A DNA stretch of 64,000 nucleotides. Origin: Nicotiana tabacum. Lineage: Eukaryota > Streptophyta > Magnoliopsida > Solanales > Solanaceae. The DNA is taken from NCBI RefSeq assembly GCF_000715075.1, contig NC_134096.1, positions 115,690,698 to 115,754,697 on the forward strand, read 5' to 3'. The notes under the pieces are model-generated. The model saw nothing but the letters and a program-made list of their open reading frames with translations, had not been told where the DNA came from and made no database searches. The position numbers and the translations under genes were made by a program. Shown in pieces: positions 11,718 to 22,659 of this stretch; positions within the stretch are counted from its first letter, which is position 1; each line of letters begins with the position of its first letter.

Positions 11718-12290
11718 AGGACAGGTAGTCCTCACGTTAGAGTTACAAGTTCAAAAGTTAAGGATACTTAGTCCTGAATTTAGAGTTACAAGATCATATA
11801 TTAAGGACACTTGGTCCTGAACTTGGAGTTACAAGTTCAAAAATTAAGGACAGGTAGTCCTAAACTTAGAGTTGGAAGCTCAAAACTTTAGGACACTTAG
11901 CCCTGATTTTAGGACACTTAGTCCTACACTTAGAGTAACAAGCTGAGAAAGCAAGGGCACTTAGTCCTAAACTTAGAGTTGGAAGCTCAAAACTTTAGGA
12001 CACTTAGTCCTAAACTTAAAGTTGGAAGCTCAAAACTTTAGGACACTTAGTCCTGAAATTAGAGTTACAAGCTAAGAAAGCAAGGACACTTAGTCCTGAA
12101 CTTAGAGTTGGAAACTCAAAAATTAAGGATACTTAGTCCTGAACATAGAGTTACAAGCTCAAAAATTAAGGACACTTTGTCCTGAACTTAGAGTTACAAG
12201 CTGAGAAAGCAAGGACACTTAGTCCTGAACTTATAGTTGGAAGCTCAAAACCTTAGGACACTTAGTCCTGAATTAAAAATTAGAAGTTCA
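11718..12290 (-). repeat. 43-bp tandem array 2 with palindromic core
   Basis: Cores begin at 11718, 11761, 11804, 11847 and 11890 and continue to 12255, about 13 units with some short ones. The plus-strand core is AGGACACTTAGTCCT with variants (AGGACAGGTAGTCCT); the linker reads GAACTTAGAGTTACAAG. In the sense of the minus-strand gene the core is AGGACTAAGTGTCCT. The array lies between two exons, so it is intronic. Confidence 0.92.
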
Positions 12291-12363
12291 AGACACAAAT
12301 GTAGGCAATTTAGAAATAATGAATACATTTATGGACTTACACTTTTTGGTGACCTTTCCTTTT

Positions 12364-12716
12364 ATCCTTGCCCAACCATCCAATGAATTTCTTCAATAAT
12401 TTTTCATCATCTTTGGCATAATGAAAAATACATGTACGAGTATATTTTGATTTTATCCAGCCCGTATACTCGGTAGTATTCTCATTGTGCGTCATCGATG
12501 TTCCTCTTTTGTTTATCTATTCAAATGGAGATTGCAATTGCCAACTAAGCTTCTTATTCCTTTTCCCTAGACCAAGCTCTTCTTCAACATTTCCTTCAAC
12601 ATCCATGGACAAACTCTCATCAATGCTCGTTTGTGTAGTTGCAGGAGTAAGAGGAAGAATAGCAAATGATGGACCATCAAAACCAATACTATCTCTCTTC
12701 CTTTACCTAGTATATT
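12364..12716 (-). pseudogene. Exons of the DUF1985/Ulp1-type MULE gene
   Basis: On the minus strand the segment 12530-12716 reads SIGFDGPSFAILPLTPATTQ, then SIDESLSMDVEG and GKRNKKLSWQLQSPFE, the linker style of solanaceous Ulp1-MULE proteins. A second open piece (about 12364-12450) reads CIFHYAKDDEKLLKKFIGWL and ends in a donor-like GTAAGT. The gene is cut at 12716 by the solo LTR that starts at 12717, and its upstream exons resume beyond 16533. Function is not expected. Confidence 0.6.
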
Positions 12717-13519
12717 TGTCACGACCCCAATTTCTCTCCGTAAGATATCGTGATGGAACCTAGTCTTAGGTAAGCTTAATACTTACAGAATTAATGGCAA
12801 CTCACCCAAAAAATATTAAATATGAAATATAATTTTTTTTCTATACAAACCAACATTCCCAAAATCGGTAGTACAAGTCATAGGCTCTAATGAATTTACT
12901 AGAAAATCTCTAAATACAACTGTTCCGGGATAGAATAAGCAGTACAAAAGTTTTTATAGAAGGTGGCTCCGAGGCCTGCGAACACGACAACAGGTATACC
13001 TTGAGTCTCCACAACAATGCCCGATCAGCTAGCTAATGATCAACAAACTCTGAGGTACCTGGATCTGCACAAAAATATGCAGAAAGCATAGCACGAGTAC
13101 ACCACGGCAGTACCCAGTAAGTATCAAGACTAACCTCGGTGGAGTAGTGACGAGGGACAGTCAAGACACCTACTGGACTTAATAACCTATACCAGCATGA
13201 ATGTGAAACTAACAAGGAACAATATCATTATAAAACTAAGCATGGTAGAAATAACATGACAATACTTACAATAGGAAACTCGAGACAACGATTAGCAACA
13301 GGGAACAAACAGGTAATACGCCATAGAGTAAGCTGAACACAGTTTAAGTTCGATGAAATCAAATAAGGGAAAAGCAAGTAACAACTCAATAAGAACAACC
13401 GCTTCCACACAAGATTTGTTCAAAGATTTTCCCAAGGAACTTTACCTCATAGTCACATTTCACGGGTCCCAATTCATGAACCCTAATCTCTTGGCATCTT
13501 GTGCCCACATTACAATTCG

Positions 13520-14112
13520 CAACCGCACGGATGACTCACCTGCCAAGGGAGTGACAATATCTCATATCCGCACGGATAACTCACGTGCCAACAATAACAA
13601 TGACTCATGATGGCACAAACAACTCACGTGCCAACAGGATAACTCTCACAAAGAAGGCAAGTGGACGCGAGTACATATAGATGGCCAATATCATCAGGAT
13701 TCATCTTCTTAAACCGAAATGGGTGATTAATTATGTGTATGTTTGTGCAAGTGTCCTATCACAACTCAAGTCAACAAGTAAGAGTAGAGACAACGAATAA
13801 CACATAGGAACCAATCACCACGAAACGTACAATGTATGACCCACACAAGGTATGCACACCACTACACAAATATCGTCAGTAACAATGCCCTCAGGCCATC
13901 ACAAGTCATCACCAATCATTCCCCGACATAGCCCACCTTGTCTCACCACGTGCGCAACAATAAAGTAAATGCCCGCCTTGTCTCGTCGCACGCGTATAGT
14001 AATATTCACACCTTGTCTCGCCACATGCACAAACTCACATATATAGCCCGCCTTGTCACACCACATGTGCAAATATTAATAACAATAATAGCACGGATAA
14101 CTCACGTGCGAA
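13520..14112 (-). repeat. Stem-loop units inside the 12717-16532 LTR
   Basis: Repeated short stem-loops: GCACGGATAACTCACGTGC (GCACG/CGTGC arms) and GGCACAAACAACTCACGTGCC (GGCAC/GTGCC arms) near 13520-13640 and again near 14092-14110, with CGCCTTGTCTCGCCACATGC-type units between about 13930 and 14070. Confidence 0.7.
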
Positions 14113-15519
14113 CACCCAGACAATCCTCTCAACAATGCCACGTGTGCCAAAACATAACAACACAATATAATAACTTTCACCACATGTGCCCATATGCCAA
14201 AACATTTCCTCAAAATAATTTCAATACAACAACCACGCATATCCGTCGGCTCTAAAACACTGAGTACAACAACAACAACAATAATAATAACACGAGAGTA
14301 TAGCAAGTAAATCAACACAAGAACTTCAGGACACAAAGAAACTGAAGAACGAGCTCACAATGAAAGACACAACAAAGAATAATGGTTTTAACAAGAATAG
14401 CTCAACAAGGGGAGAGATAATGTGCAACAATAATTCCACATAAGTACAACTCGACGATACGAGAGATAGCATGAATCAATGACTCCAAACAAGGATAAGT
14501 CAACACTGAGAGGGATAACAAAACTTTAGTTAAGGTTAAGAAATTATGGAAAGGACGACGATAACTTCAATTAAGGTTAAGCATTTACAGAAAAGACATC
14601 AATAACTTCAATTAAGGATAAGTAATTTACGGAAAAGACATCAATAAAATCAATTAAGGATAAGCAATTACGGAAAGGACAACATGGCAATAAGAGAGGC
14701 GGCAACTTCAGTTAAGGCACATAAGAGTTTATTGGAAACAAGGGTAAAACATAAATCAATCAACTCCAATTAAGACACGTATGGGTAAATTTAGTAAATG
14801 GAGGATTTAACATGATAAGACAACTTCCTTTTTAGTGGACATAAGAACTTAAAAGCCCAAAACAGTCAAATTTCCACTAATAAGTCCGAGTACATACTCG
14901 TCACCTCGCGTACACGGCCTTCACATGACACAATTAGCACAAATGACTCAAATCCTAAGGGTCCCCCACACAAAGTTAGGCAAGATACTTACCTCGACGA
15001 ATCTAAACGATACTCTAAAATGACCTTCTCGAGTGAAACAACCTCTGGACGACTCAAATCTAGCAAAATTCATTTTATAACATAAATAAAACTCATAGAA
15101 AATAATTCTGGATAATAAAACTTCGGGTTTTAATTAAAACTCAAAAGTCAACTCAAAAGTCAACCCCGAGCTCGCACCTCGGAACCCGATAAAAATTACA
15201 AAATCCGAACACACTCTCCGATAAGATTTCAACCATACAAGCATTATCAAATTCCAATACCAAATCATCTTTTAAATCCTCGTTTTACATTTTTCAAAGA
15301 TTTTACAAAAAATCTCATTTTCTTTCATTCAATTCACTAATTTAATGATAAAAAAAATTATGAAATCATGAAATATATTCAATTTCGGATAAAGAACATT
15401 TAACCCAATTATTTGCTTGAAAAACTTGAAATAATCGCTCAAATTCGAGGCCTCTAACTCAAAATGTGATAAAAATAGCAAACCCTCGAATATAACCTTT
15501 TTGCCTAGCATTTTTCGCA

Positions 15520-15815
15520 TTTGCGGACAAAATGCCGCACCTGCGGCCTTGCATATGCGAGCTAAAACGTCGCATCTGCGACTATCACTAAAATGACCAA
15601 AGATTGCACATGCGTAGCATCTGCCTCACCTGCGATTCTGCATAAGCGCCTGCTCCCACCGCAGAAGTGGACGCCTATTTCGCACTCAAACTCGCAGAAG
15701 AGTTCGACTCCCCGCAGGAGCGCTTGCGTATCTCCCTCTGCTGAAGCGGAACTCGCCATAGCAACTCCTCTTCATAGAAGCGAAACATCCATCGCATAAG
15801 CGCGTCTGCACCTGC
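15520..15815 (-). repeat. CpG-rich word run in the 12717-16532 LTR
   Basis: Words such as TTGCGGAC, CGCACCTGCGG, TATGCGAG, CGCATCTGCGAC and ATAAGCGC recur every 10-25 bases in an otherwise AT-rich LTR. It occupies about 717-1012 bases from the LTR start (read on the - strand). Confidence 0.8.
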
Positions 15816-16532
15816 GGCCAAATTCGTGAGGGTGCGAAGAATCAACACCAGAACTGCTAACATGACCAAAAATGATCCGAACCACGTCCGAAACTCACCC
15901 GAGCCACTCGGGACCCCGTCCGAATATACCAATAAATCCCATAATGTAACACGGGCGAGGCCTCAAATCACATCCACCAACGTCGAAATTACGAATCGCA
16001 CCTCGAATCGAACTTATGAATTTTCAAATCTTCCAACTTCCAAAACTCGTGCCGAAACATATCAATTCAACCTGGAATGAACCCAAATTTTGCACACAAG
16101 ACCCAAATGACATAACGAAGCTAATCCAACTCCCAGAATTAAAATTCAAACCCGTTATCAACTAAGTAAACTCCCGGTCAAACTTTTCAACCTTCCAAAC
16201 CTTCAACTTTCTAATTTTCGCCGAAATGCATCAAATTAGCCTACGGATCTCCAAATCCAAATTCGGACACACGCCAAAGTTCAAAATTACCATAAAAAGC
16301 TATTAGACTCGTTAAAACACCATTTTGGACTCGCTTACCCAATAGTAAAACTCCGGTTAACTCTTATCGCTTAAGCTTCTAAAGAAAGAATCCTTTTCCA
16401 AATCAATTCTGAATCATCCGAAATCCGAAATCGACCACACACGCAAGACATAACACATAATACGTAGTTGATCGATACCTTAAGCCGCCAAATGGGACGC
16501 TAATTATCAAAATGACTGGTCGGGTTGTTATA

Positions 16533-17255
16533 ACATTGGTTAACAACTATAGTTTTGTTTTGCTCTTCATACAACACTACATATACATTAGTTTGCTGCA
16601 AGACCTCAATTCTATGACAGATTGTCAAATGAAGAAACTAAAAATTAGGACATATTTTTTGAAATGTCATGACAATTTGAAGTATAAATCTAATATTAAG
16701 GGCACAATTTTCCAAAATGTCCTTAACTTCTGGAACTTCACCTGAAGAAAAGAACTTAATACATGTGTTGGCCACCCTGTCTTCTTGTATTTCTTTAACA
16801 TACAATGGAGTTGAGATATTGCTTATGCTTTTTCAATCTATTGCTTTTTTAATCTTGCAACTGTGCTCCATGTTCTTCGCTTGCAAGTTCACAAGATTCT
16901 GCAAATATTTACAAGAGCTAACACAATTAGTACTTGTTACTAATCTTTGACTAAAACTAACATGTATAAGATCAAACAAAACTCCTTCTAACCTTTTGCA
17001 ACTGTCAAGATCAAGCCACTTAAATCATTAGCTTAACTAGCATTATTTTGACATCCAAAATTGTCTCTAAGAGAGAGAGGTATAGAGATATCATATATTC
17101 TTTCTACACATCTACAAACAATCTCACTTATGCTCGTTCCTTGGGTATTTACTATGTCTTGAGATTGTCCTCCACTTCTCTCTTTTGAAATTTCCTCATC
17201 TTGATGTTCCACTCAATCTTCCTTTCTTTTAATTTGCCCTGCAAACAAAACTAAA
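16533..17255 (-). pseudogene. Repeat-module exons of the DUF1985/Ulp1-type MULE gene
   Basis: Between the two solo LTRs the minus strand carries pieces related to those at 21000-21434: about 16740-16830 (matching EIEED..VDN at 21000-21060) and about 17050-17230 (the SEIVC.C.E...DISI..SL motif seen again at 21220-21300). These are copies of one exon module in a row, separated by introns. Reading is broken. Confidence 0.5.
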
Positions 17256-18061
17256 ATATTTAAGAAGGAAAAAATTGGCAAATCATGCCAGAATGTGGCC
17301 TTGCTAAGAGTAAACTGGGTACAAAATTACAATCAAATCAATAAGATATTCCTGGTAAAATAGTGATGACCCAAAATGTCATCTTTAAATCTAATAATTA
17401 ATTCTGTATTCTAAGACCTTGAAAAGTACTATTTGTCACTCCTCGACTTGCGTGCGAGGTCCGTAAAATTTTCTGGAATATTTTATGTGAAAAATGGATT
17501 AAAATGTGAACTAGAGCCTTAAAACTTAACTGAGTTGACTTTGGTCAATATTTTGAGCAAACAGACCCGGATCAGTATTTTGATAGTTTTGGTAGGTCCG
17601 TATTGTGATTTTAGACTTGGACGTATGCCCGTAATTTAATTTGGAGGTCCCTAGCTCAAGTTATGACCATTTAACGGAAACTAGTAATTTAAAGGCTAAA
17701 TATTTCCAAGTTTGACCACGGGGTTGACTTTTTGATATCGGAGTCGGAATCGAGTTACGAAATTTTTTATAGCTCCGTTATGTCATTTATGACTTGTGTG
17801 CAAAATTTGAGGTCAATCGGACTTGATTCGGTAGGTTTCGGCATCGAATGTAGAAGTTGAAAATTTCATAATAGACTAAGGTTTCAAGTGAGTTCGCACA
17901 AGATCTAACTTCAAACGAGCATACCTTCCTTGATATGAAAAATTATATGGTGTATTACCTATAAAATGAAATATCTTTGAGTCTAGTTTGTAACGCTTCA
18001 AACCGTTCATCATCTGGACATTCTTACAAAAAGTTATGACCAAATTACCAAAGGCTGACAT

Positions 18062-18212
18062 AATGCGATTCTGCGACCATTATGCGATCGCAAAATGGTT
18101 ATGCGACCGCAAACTGGTCGCAAAATGGTCCAGAATAGCCCAGTGCTGAGCACCAATTTGTGCGATCATTTTGCGACCCGCACACCAATTGTGCGGTCCA
18201 TTGTACGACCGT
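18062..18212 (+). repeat. GCGACC/GCGATC word run in the 17362-20465 LTR
   Basis: Words TGCGATTC, TGCGACC, TGCGATCG, GACCGCAAA, GGTCGCAAAATGG and TGCGACCCGC recur, starting 700 bases into the LTR. Confidence 0.8.
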
Positions 18213-19374
18213 ATACCTGTTTTCGAAGGGGTAATTTTTCTATTTTTATAACCCGACCCCATTTTGATAAATAGGCTTTGGGGTTTATTTTGGGGCATTT
18301 ATCTGATGATTTTAGAGAGAAGTGAGAGTGTTCTAGAGAGAGGAAGTACATAAAGTATCTTGTTCATTAAATTCTTGTCCAAGCCTTGAAAACCAACAAG
18401 AAATTCCTCAAGTTCTTCATCAAAGAGGTAAGGTTCTAACCCCTAATCTTCAATTTCGAGTTTCGGTAATGATGGGTGATTAAGATTATGATTCTTGGGG
18501 TAAGTGTTCCTTATCCTATATTGATTATATTTCATGATTCCATACTCATTATATCATGAATCCGTGAATTTAGGGAAGAAAAATCAGATTTTTATAAAAT
18601 CTTTCAAAATCGAAAATTTAAGATTTGAAGGTCCATTTGATATCGGAATTGGATAATTTTTGTATGGTTGAACTCGTAGCGGAATGGGTGTTCGTATTTC
18701 GTGAGTTTTTTTGGGATTTGATACGTGGGTCCCACTATCGAATATTTAAATGAATTTCGGATTTTTATCCGAAAAATTAGTAAATTCATATGGAATTAAT
18801 TCCTATGATTCGTATTGAGTATATCAAATTGTTTGTGAATAGATTTGAAACTTTTGGAGACAAATTTAAAAGGAAAAGTTGTGGTCGAGTAATTGATTGG
18901 AAATTGCAAAGCGAGGTAAGTGTCGTGGTTTACCTTGACTTGAGGGAATAGAATCCTTAAATTATTTGTTATGTGAAATGCATGTGAATGATGTATAGGC
19001 GAGGTGACGAGTGTCTATACGTCATCAAATTAATTGTTTGCCTACTTACTTGAAAAATCATAAATTATTTTAAATCATGAATTAATTATTATAATAATTA
19101 TTTTTCTCCTATTCTTTGTCAAATATTAATTCTTGAATTCTTGCATTAATTGTTACATGTTATTTGAATTATATGTCTTAATTGTTATTTGACATTTAGC
19201 ATATTAAATATTAAACTGCCTATTTTCTCTCTGATTTTCATAATAACTTGCTATTGGTCATTGTTTGTTTCATAATTAAATTATAATTATTGTATGCTTG
19301 TTGTCTTATAATTTTATATTAATTGTTGCATTTATTGGGGAAATTTCTTCTATAAGAATAGGTAAATGAATCTA

Positions 19375-19850
19375 TATTGGAGAAGCGGGTTGCACACCGC
19401 AATAGAATTGATCGAAATGAATATATTGGAGGATCGGGTTGCACGCCGCAACAAACTTATTAAAAAGTCCATATTGGAGGATCGGGTTGCACGCCGAAAC
19501 AGACTTATTAAAAAGTCCATATTGGAGGATCGGGTTGCACACCGCAACAGACTTATTAAAAGTCTATATTGGAGGATCGGGTTGCACGTCGCAACATACT
19601 TTTTAAAAGTCAATATTGGGGGATCGGATTGCACGCCGCAATAGACTTATTTAAAAGTCAATATCGGGGGATCGGATTGCACGCCGTAATAAACTTATTT
19701 AAAAGTATATATATACTTGATTGAAATAAATATATGACTGACTTGATTAAAAGGAATATATTGGGAGAGCGGGTTGCACGCTGCAACAGAATTGAATGTG
19801 AATATATTGTGACAGCGTGTTGCACGCTGCAACAGAATTGATGGAAATGA
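19375..19850 (+). repeat. 48-bp tandem array of GTTGCAC-GCC-GCAAC stem-loops
   Basis: Nine units carry GTTGCACGCCGCAAC or variants (arms GTTGC/GCAAC), at about 19388, 19436, 19484, 19532, 19580, 19627, 19674, 19770 and 19818; one unit is missing in the 96-base gap. Linkers are TATTGGAGGATCGG and ACTTATTAAAA. Open frames on both strands here come from the repeat and are not genes. Confidence 0.92.
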
Positions 19851-19968
19851 TAATTGGTTATGACTGCTGAATTAGCTTCATTTATTATAAATGAGTTACC
19901 TGATTTATTTCTATTATTTGTTGTTGTTACTAATATTGCGTACATGTTAATGTAAGTGAACCGCCTTA

Positions 19969-20070
19969 GCCTCGTCACTACTTCGTCGAGGTTAGGCTCA
20001 ACACTTACTAGTACATGGGGTCGGTTGTACTGATACTACACTCTGCACTTCTTGTGTAGATTTAGGAGTT
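19969..20070 (+). promoter_or_regulatory. Conserved stem-loop and TACATGGGGTCGGTTGTACT block of the LTR
   Basis: CCTCGTCACTACTTCGTCGAGG can form a stem (CCTCG/CGAGG). It is followed by the block at 20014-20058 containing GTCGGTTGTACTGATACTAC. The same arrangement occurs at 30721-30810. The strong conservation inside otherwise divergent LTRs suggests a transcription or RNA-processing element; the function is inferred. Confidence 0.55.
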
Positions 20071-20470
20071 GGTCCCAGCGACGTACCATAGACTTGCTTG
20101 GATTTCAGCTACTCAGAGGAGACTTGAGGTATAACTGCACGATGTTCGCAGTTTTGAAGTTTCCGTCTACTTTACTTTAACTGTGTGTTTGTTTTCAGAT
20201 AACTTTATTTTATTCAGACCTTTATTTATATTATTCTAGAAGCTCGTGCACTTGTGACACCAATTCTGGGATGGTATTTAGACGCCGTTGTTTTTAAGGA
20301 TTATTTACTACATTTCAGACTTCACTTCCGCATTTGTTCTTTGTTATTAATAAATTAAAAAAAATTATTTTAAAAATGGATAATATTATTCTAATGTTGG
20401 CTTGCCTAGCAAATAAAATGTTAGGTGCCATCACGGTCCGAAGGTATGAATTTCGGGTCGTGATAAAAAT

Positions 20471-21434
20471 TGGTGCAGAACTTTTCTAACTCAAACAATG
20501 TAGAATAATTGTGGCTTCTCTTAACTTTTGAATCACAAATAAGCAGTAGAATTGCCCAACACTCAACAAATTCTAGACTTGCCCAACATATTTGTGCAGA
20601 ATTTCTGACTCTCAAATCCACACACAAAAACCTCAGTAGCAAGACATCAATGGAAAACCAGTTACGAAGTATCACTAGTTAGGATTCAGTCGTCGATCAA
20701 GGTTTCTAAAGACTATAAATCAACTTCAGCATATCAACTCGCATACCAAATTTTCAACTTCAATAGATACAGAGAAATCAACTTAACTCAACTGACCTTA
20801 AACCAAAAATCTCAAACAGTAGAAACAAATAAGAAATTTACCAGTCAACAACACCACTCCAGAAATATATAAACACTCCCATAAAATCCAAACTAGCATC
20901 CAATGCAGCTGAAATAACATAATTATACTTCTGCCACCATTTCTTTCTGTATCATTTGTTCAAAATAATCTAATTATTAAAAAAAGAACTTAATACCGTT
21001 GTCCACCATATCTTCTTCTATTTCTTTAAGAATTGACAGAGTTGAGATATCGTATGTTCCTTCACCATATTTATCTTGAGATTGCACTCCATCTTCTTTT
21101 CTTGCAGCTTCAGAAGATTCTGTAACATTTACAAGAGCAAACACAATTAATACTTGTTACTAATAGTTTACTGAAACTAACATGCATCAGATCATCAAAA
21201 TTCTATCTACCCTTGATTAGCATCATTTTGATTTCTAAATTTGTCTTTAAGGGAGAGAAGTATAGATATATCGTCAGTTCCTTCTACACATTTGCATACA
21301 ATCTCACTTATAGTTGTTCCCAATGGATTTTCTACATCCTGAGATTGCACTCCAGATTTACAAATTATTTCCGTTACACTTCTCTCTTTTGGATTTTTCT
21401 GATCTTGACATTCCACTCCATCTTGAAATTCCAC
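20471..21434 (-). pseudogene. Repeat-module exons of the DUF1985/Ulp1-type MULE gene
   Basis: The minus strand at 21207-21434 is open: DGVECQDQKNPKERSVTEII, then SGVQSQDVENP, then SEIVCKCVEGTDDISILLSL. The motif V[EQ][CS]QD..NP...[TS]EI[IV]C repeats within it. A further piece at about 21000-21110 reads EDGVQSQDKYGEGTYDISTL. Exons in this family are built from duplicated modules. 20471-21000 is intron-like with no coding content. Confidence 0.55.
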
Positions 21435-21540
21435 TCTATCACAAGATTCTACTCACATTTGCAAGCGCAAAACAGTTAATATTTATTAAGCTATTGAATT
21501 TAAATTTACAATGACAACAAAATCAAAAACTCTATCTAAC

Positions 21541-21775
21541 CTTTCCCAATTCTGATGCCCATATCAATATCATCTTCTAGATGCACATATGTATAAAAGC
21601 TTTCATAACGATCTTTTAGATGCACATCTGTATCATCACATTGATCATCAACTGCATCTTTGCTAATTGGAACACTAGATTATCTCTCTTTGTTCCTTTC
21701 ATGAGGTTTCTCAAGAAGCTTCAATAAATTATCAACCTTTGACTCTAGGTGTTTCTTTAAAGCCTGCGAGATAGT
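21541..21775 (-). pseudogene. Exon of the DUF1985/Ulp1-type MULE gene
   Basis: The minus strand reads ALKKHLESKVDNLLKLLEKP, HERNKER, a stop (TAA), then SSVPISKDAVDDQCDD and a duplicated HLKDRYESFYTYVHLEDDID segment ending before a splice-like GGTTAG. The heptad-like start suggests a coiled coil. Confidence 0.5.
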
Positions 21776-21858
21776 ATTTAAACTAAAAATCAGAATGTTA
21801 GCTGCTTATAAGTTAAGTATACTTTGTTTTGAACTTAGAGTTACAAACACATAAATTA

Positions 21859-22230
21859 AGGACTGGTAGTTCTGAACTTAGAGTTACAAGTTCAAAAAAT
21901 AAGAACATGTAGTCCTGAACTTAGAGTTACAAAGTTCAAAAAATAAGGACATGTAGTCCTAAACTTAGAGTTACAAGCTCAAAAATTAAGGACAGGTAGT
22001 CCTGACCTTAGAGTTACAAGTTCAAAAATTAAGGACACTTAGTCCTGAACTTAGAGTTACAAGCTCAAAAATTAAAGACACTTAGTCCTGAACTTAGAGT
22101 TACAAACACAAAAATTAAGGACAGGTAGTCCTGAACTTAGAGTTACAAGTTCAAAAATTCAGGACACATAGTCCTGAACTTAGAGTTACAAGCTCGAAAA
22201 TTAAGGACATGTAGTCCTGAATTTAAATTT
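21859..22230 (-). repeat. 43-bp tandem array 3 with palindromic core
   Basis: Cores begin at 21859, 21902, 21946 and 21989 and continue to 22204, nine units. The plus-strand core is AGGACATGTAGTCCT with variants AGGACAGGTAGTCCT and AGGACACTTAGTCCT; the linker again reads GAACTTAGAGTTACAAG, as in array 2. Intronic, between exons of the minus-strand MULE gene. Confidence 0.92.
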
Positions 22231-22269
22231 AGAAGCTCAAAAATTAAACACATGTTACCTTGATGTCCT

Positions 22270-22600
22270 TTTGAATCCTTTTTTCTCATAAAATTATTTT
22301 TTGATGTACTCTCACACTTTCTACCTACAAATCCTTTTTCAACTTCTCCGATAATCTCTAATTCAAAAACCATAAAAACAGAAAAGTCTCTTAAGTAAAT
22401 ATAAGTAAATTAAAAACTAATGGTATTCAAAGAGACAAAAACTTACATTAACAATTTCTTTAAGCAAGCCTTCATCAAATTGTATTGAAGGAATTAAACT
22501 TTGATCTTGAGATAATTGCACATGCACACTAGCTGGCTCAGCATCTTCTTCAGAAGAAACAAATTGTACCATCTTGAGCAACTGAAACACCTATTTTATA
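22270..22600 (-). pseudogene. Short exons of the DUF1985/Ulp1-type MULE gene
   Basis: Two open pieces on the minus strand. About 22440-22590 reads MVQFVSSEEDAEPASVHVQL then SQDQSLIPSIQFDEGLLKEI. About 22260-22373 reads FELEIIGEVEKGFVGRKCES ending KKDSKGHQ before a donor-like GTAAC. They link the DUF1985 domain to the repeat-module exons. Confidence 0.5.
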
Positions 22601-22659
22601 AGAAAAAAGTAAGTATTTAGAACCAAAACACACAGACAAAAAGATAACTAGTATTACTA

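Larger units (their letters stand above)
12717..16532 (-). mobile_element. Solo LTR of a Ty3/Gypsy element, 3.8 kb
   Basis: The termini are TGTCACGACCC on the left and GGGTTGTTATA on the right, both decayed forms of the 11-base inverted ends of this LTR superfamily. The flanking 5-mers ATATT (12712-12716) and ACATT (16533-16537) differ by one base and look like an aged target duplication. The length of 3816 bp is nearly the same as the LTR at 27334-31148. It lies inside the minus-strand MULE gene. Short ORFs inside are repeat-derived and are not genes. Confidence 0.83.
17362..20465 (+). mobile_element. Solo LTR of a Ty3/Gypsy element, 3.1 kb, with perfect 5-bp target duplication
   Basis: It begins AGTGATGACCC (decayed TGTCACGACCC) and ends GGGTCGTGATA (decayed GGGTCGTGACA). 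AAAAT flanks both ends (17357-17361 and 20466-20470). Near the 3' end is the conserved block TACATGGGGTCGGTTGTACT that is shared with the LTR at 27334-31148. A solo LTR arises by recombination between the two LTRs of one element with loss of the interior. It lies in an intron of the MULE gene. Confidence 0.92.

Noticed and set aside
13353..14336. ORFs of 85-105 codons, His/Thr/Asn-rich
   Set aside because: Read through stem-loop and simple repeats of a solo LTR.
19350..19978. Repetitive ORFs on both strands with ILEDRVARRN units
   Set aside because: A 48-bp repeat (16 codons) keeps frames open; it is an LTR array.
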